Below are positions 23,405 through 32,012 of a stretch of 46,108 nucleotides of DNA, piece by piece. A program made the position numbers and the translations under genes. The first letter of the stretch is position 1. Each line of letters starts with the position of its first letter. Source of the stretch: Ilumatobacteraceae bacterium (GTDB taxonomy: Bacteria > Actinomycetota > Acidimicrobiia > Acidimicrobiales > Ilumatobacteraceae); contig JAOBWK010000054.1 in assembly GCA_025463305.1 (NCBI GenBank), positions 1-46,108 on the forward strand, read 5' to 3'. The notes under the pieces were generated by a model. It saw only the letters and a program-made list of their open reading frames with translations, was not told the DNA's origin and made no database searches.

Positions 23405-25129
23405 GTGACCCTCGACGAGGTGGAGATGGACGCCGAGTATCGCAAGCCGATCGAAGCGCTCGACGACGCCGCCGGTGAAGGGCCGGCGCAGCGCCCGGTC
23501 GGGCGCGACGTCGTCCGGGCGCTGCTGTTGTGGATCCCCGGCGGCGTCATCTTCTTCCGGTCGGCCTTCGAGAGCGGGTTCGACAAGATAATGGGCAACT
23601 CGGGCGATGCACGCCTGCAGGTGTACGGACACGAGCACTGGCTCCAGGTGCTGCGTGGCCAGGTCTCGTGGACCAGCCCACAATTCTTCTTCCCGACCAA
23701 GGGCGTCCTCGGCTACTCGGACACGTTCATCTTGAACGAGGTCTTCTTCATGCCGCTCCGAGCCTTCGGCATGGACGAGTTCCTCGCCTTCCAGTGGACG
23801 CTCGTCCTGATGAGCATCGTCGGCTTCGTCGGGATGGCTCTCTTTCTGCGCCGGACGTTCCGTCTGACGATCTCGGTCTGCGCGGCGCTGGCGACGATCT
23901 TCGTCTTCGCCAACAACATGGCGGTCAAGTCCGGCCACCTGCAGCTGTACTCGCTGTACTGGTTGCCGGTCCTGATGCTGCTGGTGCGCGCTGCATTGCG
24001 ATCGCCCGATCGCTGGCGCGCCGCGCTCTGGGGTGCCGGAGCGGGGGGGTTCCTCGGATTGCTCTTCTTCTCGACGTACTACATCGCCTGGTTCGCAGTG
24101 TTCTCGACCTGCGTGTTCGCTGCCACGATGGTCCTCATCCGACTGGCGACCCGGCGAGGTCGATCCGTCTGGGTGTTCACCCGCCGACACGTGCTGACCG
24201 CCGCTGCGTTCGCGATCGCCTTCGCCCTGGCCATGATCCCGTTCGTCATCACCTATCTCCCGGTGCTGCGGTCGAGTGGCGGCCGCACGTACGACGACGC
24301 AATGCTCTTCGCCGCGCGACCGAAGGACATGCTCAACCTCAGCGGAACGAACTACGTATGGGGATCCGTGATGCGCGGCCTGCTGACCCCGGCCCGCCTC
24401 ATCAACAGCGAGGTCGCACTGGCCCCGACGCCGCTTCTCCTTCTGGCTGTCGCCGCTGCCGCCGTGATCGCACTGTGGCTGCGTCGTGGCGCGCGATCCA
24501 CGTTGCTGCAGGAGGCGTGCCTGTCGTGCGCGGTGACAGTGACGGCCCTCCTCTTCCTGCCGGTGCGATTCGGATGGGGCAGTCTGTGGCGACTGGCGTG
24601 GACCGTGGTTCCCGGCGCGAACGCCATCCGCGCGATCGATCGGCTCGTCCTGCTGTGCGGCCTTTTCGCCGTGGTCGCCATTGGGATCGCGCTGCGCCTC
24701 CTCGGTGATCGCCTGCGACCGCGCCCGCGTTGGGTCGCTGTCGGAACGTTCGTGCTCCTCGCGCTCGTGATCCTCGAGCAGCTGAACCTCGGGGAGACCT
24801 CGAGCATCGACCGGTCGGACGAGATCGAAGCGCTCACCGTGGCCCCAGCACCGCCTGGCGGATGTCGGTCCTTCTACGTCTACGACTCGGTCCCGAACTC
24901 CGTTCCCGGCTACGCAGCCAACGTCGATGCAATGTTGATCTCTCAGCACTTCCGACTGCCCACGATCAATGGGTACTCCGGGCAGTTCCCCGAAGGCTTC
25001 CCGCTCCTCGACACCAATGCCTCGACGTATCTGCAGTCCGTGCACGCGTGGGCCGCTGCTCGACACCTGTCGCCGACCCTGTGCTCGTACGACCGGACGG
25101 GCCATGTCTGGGCCGGTCCGGGAGCATGA
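23405..25129 (+). CDS. Large multi-spanning GT-C-like membrane protein
   Basis: A 574-residue polytopic protein, about ten to twelve transmembrane helices, beginning at about residue 38. The first external loop contains FDKIMGNSGDARLQVYGHEH, an acidic loop as in GT-C glycosyltransferases. SYTSDTF-like sequence (GVLGYSDTFILNEVFFMPL) follows. The C-terminal 110 residues form an external domain with SQHFRLPTINGYSGQFPEGF. GTG start 4 nt after the GT2 stop, so the pair is likely co-translated. It is probably a transferase using a polyprenyl-phosphate sugar; the acceptor is unknown. Confidence 0.77.
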   Translation: MTLDEVEMDAEYRKPIEALDDAAGEGPAQRPVGRDVVRALLLWIPGGVIFFRSAFESGFDKIMGNSGDARLQVYGHEHWLQVLRGQVSWTSPQFFFPTKGVLGYSDTFILNEVFFMPLRAFGMDEFLAFQWTLVLMSIVGFVGMALFLRRTFRLTISVCAALATIFVFANNMAVKSGHLQLYSLYWLPVLMLLVRAALRSPDRWRAALWGAGAGGFLGLLFFSTYYIAWFAVFSTCVFAATMVLIRLATRRGRSVWVFTRRHVLTAAAFAIAFALAMIPFVITYLPVLRSSGGRTYDDAMLFAARPKDMLNLSGTNYVWGSVMRGLLTPARLINSEVALAPTPLLLLAVAAAAVIALWLRRGARSTLLQEACLSCAVTVTALLFLPVRFGWGSLWRLAWTVVPGANAIRAIDRLVLLCGLFAVVAIGIALRLLGDRLRPRPRWVAVGTFVLLALVILEQLNLGETSSIDRSDEIEALTVAPAPPGGCRSFYVYDSVPNSVPGYAANVDAMLISQHFRLPTINGYSGQFPEGFPLLDTNASTYLQSVHAWAAARHLSPTLCSYDRTGHVWAGPGA

Positions 25130-25149
25130 GCGGCTCGTCGGAGCCCTGC

Positions 25150-25155
25150 TAGGTT
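25150..25155 (+). promoter_or_regulatory. Putative -10 box of leaderless promoter
   Basis: TAGGTT, 7 nt before the ATG at 25163. Confidence 0.45.
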
Positions 25156-25162
25156 CGACCCG

Positions 25163-26158
25163 ATGTCGATCCAGAGCCGCCTGCGGACCGTTGCCCAAGT
25201 GGCTCGTGACGGGCTGCCCGCCAACCCCGAGGTTGCCGCGGACCCGGCGCGACTGCTCCCCCTCGAACTGACCGATCGGGGATCGCGACGCACCGTTCCG
25301 CTGCCCGCGGGCTGGACGCGTGACCGGGTGCTGGCGCTTCTCGGCACGATCTCGATCGACCACTCCATGCCCGGCGAGCTCGAGGCCTACCTCAGCGAGG
25401 ACTTCGAGCGCTTCCTGATCACGTGGGACCTCGTGCGCGCCGAGACGGGTCGCGTGCTGGAGATCGGCGCGAACCCGTACTTCACCACCGTGCTGCTGCG
25501 TGAGTTCACCACGCTCGAACCGGTGTTGACCAACAGCTTCGATCCCTCCCAGATCGGAGTGCTGCACCAGACCATCGCCTACGAGAGCATCGACGGAACC
25601 AAGGCTGAGCATGTCCTCGACTACCACTCGCTGAACGTGGAGACCACCGCGTTCCCGTTCGACTCCGATTCCTTCGACGTGGTCCTGTTCTGCGAGGTGA
25701 TCGAGCACCTGTTGATGGATCCCGTCGCGGCGTTGCGTGAGATCCAGAGGGTGCTGAAGCCGGGCGGCTGCCTGGTGGTGAGCACGCCCAACGTCGCCCG
25801 GCTGGAGAACATCGCGCGCGTCGCGTCAGGCGCGAACATCTACGATCCGTACTCCGGCTACGGGCCGTACGGACGCCACAACCGCGAGTACACCCGCCAC
25901 GAGCTCGTCAAGCTGATCGAGTTCGTGGGGTTCGATATCGACATCCACTTCACCGCTGACGTGCACGAGCACAACACAGCGGCGTTCGTCGACGCCCGCC
26001 TACTGCTTCCACTGATCGAGCACCGGCTGGCGGATCTCGGTCAGTACCTCTTCGTGCGCGCCCGGAACTCGGGTGAGCCGACAACGGGCCTGCCGTCGGA
26101 GATATTCCGGTCGTTGCCGACGGACTCGCTGCGGACCTGGGACACTCGCGGCGGGTGA
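25163..26158 (+). CDS. SAM-dependent methyltransferase of polysaccharide loci
   Basis: A 331-residue class I methyltransferase. Motif I GRVLEIGANPYFTT is at 96-109; FDVVLFCEVIEHLLMDPVAAL and LREIQRVLKPGGCLVVSTPN (motifs IV to VI) follow; NREYTRHELVKLIEFVGF is a typical substrate-domain element. An 85-residue N-terminal helical region precedes the catalytic fold. Methyltransferases of this kind modify sugars of O-antigen-like chains. It is convergent with the next membrane-protein gene, 34 nt between stops. Confidence 0.85.
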   Translation: MSIQSRLRTVAQVARDGLPANPEVAADPARLLPLELTDRGSRRTVPLPAGWTRDRVLALLGTISIDHSMPGELEAYLSEDFERFLITWDLVRAETGRVLEIGANPYFTTVLLREFTTLEPVLTNSFDPSQIGVLHQTIAYESIDGTKAEHVLDYHSLNVETTAFPFDSDSFDVVLFCEVIEHLLMDPVAALREIQRVLKPGGCLVVSTPNVARLENIARVASGANIYDPYSGYGPYGRHNREYTRHELVKLIEFVGFDIDIHFTADVHEHNTAAFVDARLLLPLIEHRLADLGQYLFVRARNSGEPTTGLPSEIFRSLPTDSLRTWDTRGG

Positions 26159-26192
26159 TGCTGTCTCTGCGCGAGCAGTGAGGCCTCCGCGT

Positions 26193-27572
26193 TCACTTGG
26201 AGGTGCCGTGCACGCAATCCGTTATGGACAAGAACGCGACGCTCGCCGGATGCCTCATGCCGATATAGCCCGCTGCCACGATCGCGGCGAACGCGCCGAG
26301 CGTCGCCAGCGCCCAACCAGGGTGCCTGAGCAACCTCGACACGGCGAACGGCGATGCCCACACCGATGAGAGGCCCGCGATCGCGACGATGATGAGCGGC
26401 AGCGCGAACCGGGTCTCCGTCGCCGATGTCATCAGGGTGACGACGAAGCCGAGCCACGCAGCCGCCATGATCGAGTTCGAGGCTCGTCGCTCCGGATGCG
26501 ATCTCACACCGCACCACAGGAGCGCTGCTGAGCCGACCACCGCCACACCCGTGATCATCAACGCCATCAATCCGTCAGCCGAGGGGGAGGACGAGAGGTA
26601 GGGGGCGCTGACGGGCCACCTCAGCGCCGCGCCGACCTTCTCGAGCACGAACGGCAGCGACTGCATCGGATGCGTCAGGTAGCTCCCGGCGAGTCCGAAG
26701 ACCGTCGTTGGAGGGTGGCTCGCAACGGCGGCTGCCATCTGTGGGCTGCAGTGATAGAGCTGCGGCGCGGCGAGGCCGCTGGTCACGGTGTCGTATCGCA
26801 CGATGTAGGCAGCAAGTGATGCCTGCGTCGACGTGATCGAGGCGACGTCCCTCGGCCACGGTCGCCATCCGTAGCCGTTCACGAGGTTGTAGACCGATTG
26901 TGGAAGCTGCATGAGGAGGGCGGGGGCCAGGAAGCGAGCTGCGCTCCGCCACTGCAGCCGAAGGAGCGCGAGCGAGATCAGTGCCACGGGGATCATGAAG
27001 GCTGGGCGGATGTTGATCGCGATTCCTGCGACGACGCCGGCGACGATGACCTGGGGAGTCTCGCGCAGGAGGCACACCAGCACGAGGATGACGAGCGAGG
27101 TCGCCCACTGATCGCTTAGCGGATACGGCGCGAACCGCGCCATCACCAGCCACGTCAGCACACAGCTCGTCCAGATCGTCGATGCGGTGACGTCGCCCCA
27201 GATCCTCACGATCTGGGGCAGCAGCACGGCGCCGACGAGCGCGACGAGGATCGCGTTCTCGAAAAGGACCGCGAGACCGGCGACAGAGTGGCCGACCACC
27301 TTGTCGACCACCGCCGCTGGCAGGTACATCACGTTGCTATACACACCCCGAAGGCGCTTCACGGCACCGACTGGGCCCAGGCCCCCGATGACGCTCTGGG
27401 CGGAGTTCCAATAGGCGAGTGCGTCGTACACAAAACGGTCCGCCGGCCGTTGAAACAGCGTGGCGATCAACAACGAGGCAAAAGCTCCCCGTTTTGCCGA
27501 TGTGGACACGACTCCTTCTGCCACTGAGGCGTTGATTTGATCAACATTCGTCGTTCTCACGATGCGTGCCAT
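26193..27572 (-). CDS. Polytopic GT-C-like membrane protein
   Basis: A 459-residue protein with about ten hydrophobic helices. FVYDALAYWNSAQSV near residue 47 is an acidic motif in the first external loop, and INIRPAFMIPVALISLALL lies in a central helix. It resembles polyprenyl-phosphate-dependent mannosyltransferase-like proteins in plan only. ATG at 27572 is preferred to the TTG three codons upstream. No promoter hexamer stands at leaderless spacing, so a leader may exist in the 27573-27853 gap. Confidence 0.72.
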   Translation of the reverse strand: MARIVRTTNVDQINASVAEGVVSTSAKRGAFASLLIATLFQRPADRFVYDALAYWNSAQSVIGGLGPVGAVKRLRGVYSNVMYLPAAVVDKVVGHSVAGLAVLFENAILVALVGAVLLPQIVRIWGDVTASTIWTSCVLTWLVMARFAPYPLSDQWATSLVILVLVCLLRETPQVIVAGVVAGIAINIRPAFMIPVALISLALLRLQWRSAARFLAPALLMQLPQSVYNLVNGYGWRPWPRDVASITSTQASLAAYIVRYDTVTSGLAAPQLYHCSPQMAAAVASHPPTTVFGLAGSYLTHPMQSLPFVLEKVGAALRWPVSAPYLSSSPSADGLMALMITGVAVVGSAALLWCGVRSHPERRASNSIMAAAWLGFVVTLMTSATETRFALPLIIVAIAGLSSVWASPFAVSRLLRHPGWALATLGAFAAIVAAGYIGMRHPASVAFLSITDCVHGTSK

Positions 27573-27853
27573 CCGTTCCAATCGTGCGCCGTGCGGGTCA
27601 GGGGTTGGGCAACTTCATCGAACCAGAAGTGGCTTGGTCGGACCTGGTAGAACAGGGTTTCGCCAAACTAGGTGCTGATGTCGGCCACGGTGTGGATGCC
27701 GTCCCTGCGCATGCCCTCGGCGAACTCGCGGAACGCACCATCGTGCCCAGCGAGTGAGCTCACGGGTAGGGTCGCCGCGATCGAAGCCGAATCATTCCGT
27801 CCCTGGATGCGCTGCGGTCATGCGCTCGACAACTCGTGTGACGTGGGCCGCGC
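27573..27853. other. Divergent intergenic region with a possible decayed gene end
   Basis: This 281-base gap separates divergent genes. On the minus strand, 27763-27668 encodes a 31-residue open frame (GTG start, TAG stop) ending FAEGMRRDGIHTVADIST, which reads like a real protein C-terminus. The same frame stays open upstream to a TGA near 27812 but has no start codon there. A 63-codon plus-strand frame (27566-27757) also exists but has mixed third positions. I see no promoter or RNA gene. Confidence 0.3.
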
Positions 27854-28963
27854 GTGAGCGAGCCTGCTGCCCGAAACGTCCCTGCGCTCACGGGCATGCG
27901 CCTCTTCGCGGCGCTCGCCGTCTACGCCAGCCACATCGGAGCGTGGAAAGACGCACCGTCGTTCGTGACCCGGTTCTTCGTGTCGGGGTACGTCGGCGTG
28001 ACCGTCTTCTTCGTGCTGTCCGGCTTCGTTCTGTCGCACCGATACTTTGACGAGCTTCGCCACGTCGACATCCGCCGCCTCTGGTCCTACGTGAACGCAC
28101 GAGTGGCCCGCATCTATCCCGTGTACCTGATCGTGCTCGCCTTCGTCTTGCTGAAGTTCAGATCGCTCGGAGTTCCGTTGGACGGGGCGGCGTGGCACGT
28201 GTTCGGCCTCCAGGCGTGGGAGTCGAATCTGACCAGCGCGTTTGGGTTCAACGGTCCGGCATGGTCGATCTCCGTCGAGTTCTTCCTCTACGCCTGCTTC
28301 CCGTTGCTCGTGCTCGGCTTGGGAAGGCTCGGCCGGCGTCTGCTGCCCATCGTCGCCCTTGTCGCGGTGGTCGTGACGTACGCGTTGGCGGCCCACTACT
28401 TCCATCACGACTCGCCGGTCAATGGCGAAGTGCCGTCACATCACTGGCTGTATCGCTTCCCGGTGACGCGTCTGGCCGATTTCACCGTCGGCGTCGTCAC
28501 AGCGCAGCTGTGTCGCGGTCGCACGTGGCGGATCGGCGGGTACGCGGCTTCGGTCGGCGCGTTCGCCATCGTGTGGCTGATGTGCTGGCAGCGGATCTAC
28601 ATCACGTCATGGAGCTGGGACGCGGCGTACATCGTGCCCGCAGCGGTGCTCATCTCAGGTCTCGCGCTGTCCGACGGGCGGGACCCGCTGAGCTGGTTCC
28701 TCGGTCGATCCACCATCGTCAAGCTGGGCGAGGCATCGTTCGTCTTCTACCTCGTGCACTACCAGATGGTGCAGTACCTGGGAGCTGGGGCGTGGTCGAA
28801 GGGGTTGACCATCACGACCGGCGCGCTCGAGGTGATGTTCGTCGGCATCACGCTGTGCCTGGCGTTGGGACTGCACCTCCTCGTCGAGCTGCCGGCACAG
28901 AAGCGGCTGCGTACGTTGGCCCGACCACGCCCGAAGACAGACCCCCTCACATCAGCCGCCTGA
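27854..28963 (+). CDS. Membrane acyltransferase (acyltransferase 3 family)
   Basis: A 369-residue integral membrane O-acyltransferase of the family that acetylates or acylates surface glycans. The N-terminus LTGMRLFAALAVYASHIG has the active-site His (about 27) in the first helix. GYVGVTVFFVLSGFVLSHRY, NARVARIYPVYLIVL and WSISVEFFLYACFPLLVLGL are the other family signatures. About ten transmembrane helices are expected. There is no SGNH domain. The start GTG gives the normal N-terminus. It faces the Fdt-type operon end to end with 33 nt between. Confidence 0.9.
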   Translation: MSEPAARNVPALTGMRLFAALAVYASHIGAWKDAPSFVTRFFVSGYVGVTVFFVLSGFVLSHRYFDELRHVDIRRLWSYVNARVARIYPVYLIVLAFVLLKFRSLGVPLDGAAWHVFGLQAWESNLTSAFGFNGPAWSISVEFFLYACFPLLVLGLGRLGRRLLPIVALVAVVVTYALAAHYFHHDSPVNGEVPSHHWLYRFPVTRLADFTVGVVTAQLCRGRTWRIGGYAASVGAFAIVWLMCWQRIYITSWSWDAAYIVPAAVLISGLALSDGRDPLSWFLGRSTIVKLGEASFVFYLVHYQMVQYLGAGAWSKGLTITTGALEVMFVGITLCLALGLHLLVELPAQKRLRTLARPRPKTDPLTSAA

Positions 28964-28996
28964 ACGGAAGACGATCGGCGAGGAGGACCTCGTCCC

Positions 28997-29944
28997 TCAC
29001 TGTCCGTCGCCGAACAACTGTATGAACTCGTCGTACGTGCGCACGTAGTCGTCCGGCTCATATGGCAAAGAGGCGAGCACGACGAGTGCGGCATCGCTGG
29101 AAAAGCGGAATTGTGACCCCCAGACCTCCGGCGGCATGTACAGGCTGACGGCGGGGCTGTCGAGCGTGACCTGGCCGCGCTCGACCCCGTCGTCCCACAG
29201 CACGTCGACCGAGCCCGAAACGCACGTCAGCAGTTGCTCGCATCGGCGATGCGCGTGCTCACCGCGCACCTCCTTCGACGGCACCGCAAAGACGGTGAAG
29301 ACGCGAGCGGGCACGAACGGCATCTCATCGCCTTGCATCGCCACGAGTGAGCCGCGCAGGTCGGCGTGCGTGGTTCGTCGGAGCACCCGGACGCCCTTGC
29401 GGCCGAGGGGACCGATGGAGGCCCCCCCAGCGGAGCCGCTCGGCGCCGACGACGCGGCGTCGGCCGCGAGCTCCGACGGTGAGTAGCCTACGATGCGCGC
29501 GGGGTTGCCGATGACGATGGCGTTGGCGGGAACGTCGCTCGTCACCACCGCTCCGGCACCCACCATCGCGTTCTGCCCGACGCGAATGCCTGGCAGGATC
29601 GTGGCGTTCGCTCCGATGCTCGCCTTACGCTCCACGACCGTCTGCAGCGCTGCGGTCTGGTAGACCCGACTCCGGGGGAACGGATCGTTGGTGAAGGTCG
29701 CGTTGGGCCCGACGAAGACGTCGTCGTGCAGTCGGACGCCGTCCCACAGTTGCACGCCGCTCTTGATCGTCACCCGGTCGCCGACGACCACGTCGTTCTC
29801 GATGAAGACGTGATCGCAGATGTTGCAGTCCTCCCCGATCTGCGCATCCGGAAGGACATGGGCGAACGCCCAGATCCGAGTGTCATTGCCGATGTTGGTG
29901 GACTCCACCCGCGACAACTCGTGCTCGAAATAGCTCACGCTCAC
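28997..29944 (-). CDS. Bifunctional sugar N-acetyltransferase / 3,4-ketoisomerase (FdtD-like)
   Basis: A 315-residue fusion. Residues 1-155 are a left-handed beta-helix acyltransferase (NICDHVFIENDVVVGDRVTI; FVGPNATFTNDPFPRSR, 77-93; NAIVIGNPARIVGY). Residues 185-315 are a cupin of the FdtA/WxcM family (VLRRTTHADLRGSLVAMQ; catalytic RGEHAHRRCEQLL with H230 and H232; MPPEVWGSQF). FdtA isomerises dTDP-4-keto-6-deoxyglucose to the 3-keto sugar; the acyltransferase acetylates the 3-amino sugar made by the DegT enzyme two genes upstream. A fused form of this kind (FdtD) is known from Shewanella. GTG start, GTGA overlap with the GT2 stop. Confidence 0.9.
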   Translation of the reverse strand: MSVSYFEHELSRVESTNIGNDTRIWAFAHVLPDAQIGEDCNICDHVFIENDVVVGDRVTIKSGVQLWDGVRLHDDVFVGPNATFTNDPFPRSRVYQTAALQTVVERKASIGANATILPGIRVGQNAMVGAGAVVTSDVPANAIVIGNPARIVGYSPSELAADAASSAPSGSAGGASIGPLGRKGVRVLRRTTHADLRGSLVAMQGDEMPFVPARVFTVFAVPSKEVRGEHAHRRCEQLLTCVSGSVDVLWDDGVERGQVTLDSPAVSLYMPPEVWGSQFRFSSDAALVVLASLPYEPDDYVRTYDEFIQLFGDGQ

Positions 29945-30897
29945 TCCCTCCGCTCGATCGACTCGATCCGTTCCACCACGCTCAACGGGCGGCGCTTGGT
30001 GTTCTCGTACGCACGCCATACGTACGACCCGACGATGCCGAGCGCCGACAAGATCAACATCGTCGAGATCGAGAGGGCGAGGATCAGCGGCGTGTACCCG
30101 GCGACGTGGATCGCGCCCCGCCAGCGGGCGACAGCCACGGCGACGGCGACCACCAACGACGCCACGAGCCCCAGCGATCCGATCATGCGCAGGAGGCGCA
30201 GCGGGAGATCGGTGAACGAATAGATGCTGTCCATCATGTACCGGAACTTCTTGGCGAACGTCCAGGAGCTCGACCCGTCGTCAGCTCGGGCGCGTCGGTC
30301 GTACGGAACGGCACGGGTGCGGTACCCGAGCCAGAACAAAAGCCCGACCAAGGACGAGTTGGCCTCGCGGAACTCGAGCAGCTGGTCGCGAACGGCGCTC
30401 GTGCAGGCGAACACATCGACGCCGCCTTCCGGCATGCTCGGTAGCACGAAGCGGCGATACAGCCTCCAAAATGCGTTCGCAGCCACCCGGTCGCGTCGCC
30501 TATCGCCGGTCCGGGAGGTCCGTTCGCCGATCGCGACCTGCACGTCGGACGTCTGCAGGATCTCCAAGAACTGATCCATCAGCTCCGGTGGCTCCTGGAG
30601 GTCGGCGGCCATCACGCCGATGTACTCGCCCGTCGCGAAGCCCATGCCCGTGCGGATCGCAGCGAACGATCCGAAGTTGCGGGAGTGGTCGACGATTACA
30701 GCGCCGAACGTCGCGGTCTTCAACGCCGTCGACAGCATGCTGCGACTGCGGTCTGGTGAGGCGTCGATGACGAAGACACCCTGCAGCCCTCCGCCGATCC
30801 GATCGTTGAGCCGATCGAGCTCGGCCACGAGCAGCTGCATCGACGACTCGTTGCCGTACACGGGAACGACGACGCTCAGGACCGGCAGGGTCGTCAT
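29941..30897 (-). CDS. GtrB/ArnC-like glycosyltransferase with two C-terminal membrane helices
   Basis: A 318-residue GT2. The catalytic domain shows VVVPVYGNESSMQLLVAEL, VIDASPDRSRS, RNFGSFAAIRTGM and MAADLQEPPEL (the DxD-equivalent). Two transmembrane helices follow near 232-255 (LGLVASLVVAVAVAVARW) and 268-290 (LILALSISTMLILSALGIVG), then a short basic tail. This layout is that of enzymes that transfer a sugar to polyprenyl phosphate. Its position between the two Fdt genes suggests it loads the amino sugar made there onto the lipid. ATG start, ATGA overlap. Confidence 0.9.
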   Translation of the reverse strand: MTTLPVLSVVVPVYGNESSMQLLVAELDRLNDRIGGGLQGVFVIDASPDRSRSMLSTALKTATFGAVIVDHSRNFGSFAAIRTGMGFATGEYIGVMAADLQEPPELMDQFLEILQTSDVQVAIGERTSRTGDRRRDRVAANAFWRLYRRFVLPSMPEGGVDVFACTSAVRDQLLEFREANSSLVGLLFWLGYRTRAVPYDRRARADDGSSSWTFAKKFRYMMDSIYSFTDLPLRLLRMIGSLGLVASLVVAVAVAVARWRGAIHVAGYTPLILALSISTMLILSALGIVGSYVWRAYENTKRRPLSVVERIESIERRE

Positions 30898-32012
30898 GGG
30901 AAGACTCGGGCGAGGACGTCGGCGACTCGACCGATCTCGGCATCGGTCATCTCGGGGAAGCACGGCAGCGACAGGACTCGGCCGGCGAGAGCCTCGGTGT
31001 TCGGCAGCGCCGGACATCCGGCATCGCGCATCACGGGCTGCAGGTGGTCCGGTACCGGGAAGTGGATGTCGGTGGCAACGCGGGCATCGGACAGCTCGTT
31101 CAGGATGCGGGCCCGATCGTCGACCTGCGCCACGCAGAGGTGGCCGACCCATCGCTCGCGGTCCTGGGCGATGCAGACGAGGTCGAGCGACGGAGCAGCG
31201 GCGACGTACGTGTCGACGATCGAGCGGCGGGCCTCGTTGCGCGCCTCGAGGTCCAGCAGCGCCTCATCGAGAACGATGGCCTGGATCTCGTCGAGCCGGC
31301 TGTTGCGCCCACCATCGCGTTCGACGAGGTACTTGGCGCCCCATCCGTACTGCCGCAGGGCGCGCGCTCGATCGGCGATCTCCGCGGATGTGGTGAACAG
31401 TGCTCCAGCGTCACCGAGCGCACCGAGGTTCTTGGTCGGGTAAAAGCTGAACGCCGCCACATCGCCGAAGCCTCCTGACATGACCCCACCGGACCGGGCT
31501 CCGTGGGATTGGGAGCAGTCTTCGACGAGCGGTACGCCGAGCGACCTGCAGCGAGCGGCTATTTCGTGGACGTCGTCGGCGAGGCGACCATACAGGTGGG
31601 TGAGCACCACTGCGTCGACGGGGTGAGCTACCAGTGCCACCTCGATGCTCGGCGCGTCAGGTGTGACTGTGCCGTCCGCGATGTCGACGTACAGAGGCGT
31701 GGCACCGATGCCCCGGATCGCCGTGGATGCGTAGAAGCCGGCATTGGCCGCTGTGACCACCGTCGACCCACTGGTGACGCCGACGGATCGCAGCGCCAGC
31801 TCGAGCGCGTCCGTGCCGTTGGCGACGCCGACCGTGTGCCCGTCGTGATCCGCGGCGATGTAGGCCGCGAAGTCGCGCTCGAAGCCGCTCACGGCTGTGC
31901 CGAGGATGACCCGGCCCGTGCGCACGGTCTCCTCCCAGCGCGGAGCGCACCGCTCCCACAGCAAGGCCGCGTAGCGGGTGAGGTCGTTGAACGGGACGGC
32001 GATCTCGGTCAC
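30894..32012 (-). CDS. DegT-family aminotransferase, FdtB-like (dTDP-3-amino-3,6-dideoxyhexose)
   Basis: A 372-residue PLP enzyme. The PLP lysine is K194 in FYPTKNLGALGDAG, the exact signature seen in FdtB/QdtB 3-aminotransferases; D165 in VEDCSQSHGA binds the cofactor nitrogen. NGTDALELALRS (65-76) is the phosphate-binding end. With the FdtD-like gene downstream the product is likely a dTDP-3-amino-3,6-dideoxyhexose. dTDP-glucose synthesis genes (rmlA, rmlB) are not in the window and must lie elsewhere. GTG start, GTGA overlap with the membrane-protein stop. Confidence 0.9.
   Translation of the reverse strand: MTEIAVPFNDLTRYAALLWERCAPRWEETVRTGRVILGTAVSGFERDFAAYIAADHDGHTVGVANGTDALELALRSVGVTSGSTVVTAANAGFYASTAIRGIGATPLYVDIADGTVTPDAPSIEVALVAHPVDAVVLTHLYGRLADDVHEIAARCRSLGVPLVEDCSQSHGARSGGVMSGGFGDVAAFSFYPTKNLGALGDAGALFTTSAEIADRARALRQYGWGAKYLVERDGGRNSRLDEIQAIVLDEALLDLEARNEARRSIVDTYVAAAPSLDLVCIAQDRERWVGHLCVAQVDDRARILNELSDARVATDIHFPVPDHLQPVMRDAGCPALPNTEALAGRVLSLPCFPEMTDAEIGRVADVLARVFP

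Noticed and set aside
23192..25708. 838-codon open frame on the minus strand
   Set aside because: It is a mirror of the GT2, GT-C-like and methyltransferase genes on the plus strand. Long antisense frames are expected in GC-rich DNA, and its translation is full of Arg, Gly, His and Gln without motif.
27566..27757. 63-codon plus-strand frame
   Set aside because: It overlaps the 5' end of the divergent membrane protein gene, has mixed third positions and no ribosome binding site or -10 box, so I did not call it a gene.
28974..28990. Small hairpin CGAGG-AGGA-CCTCG between convergent genes
   Set aside because: 5-bp arms are common by chance in GC-rich DNA and there is no U tract.
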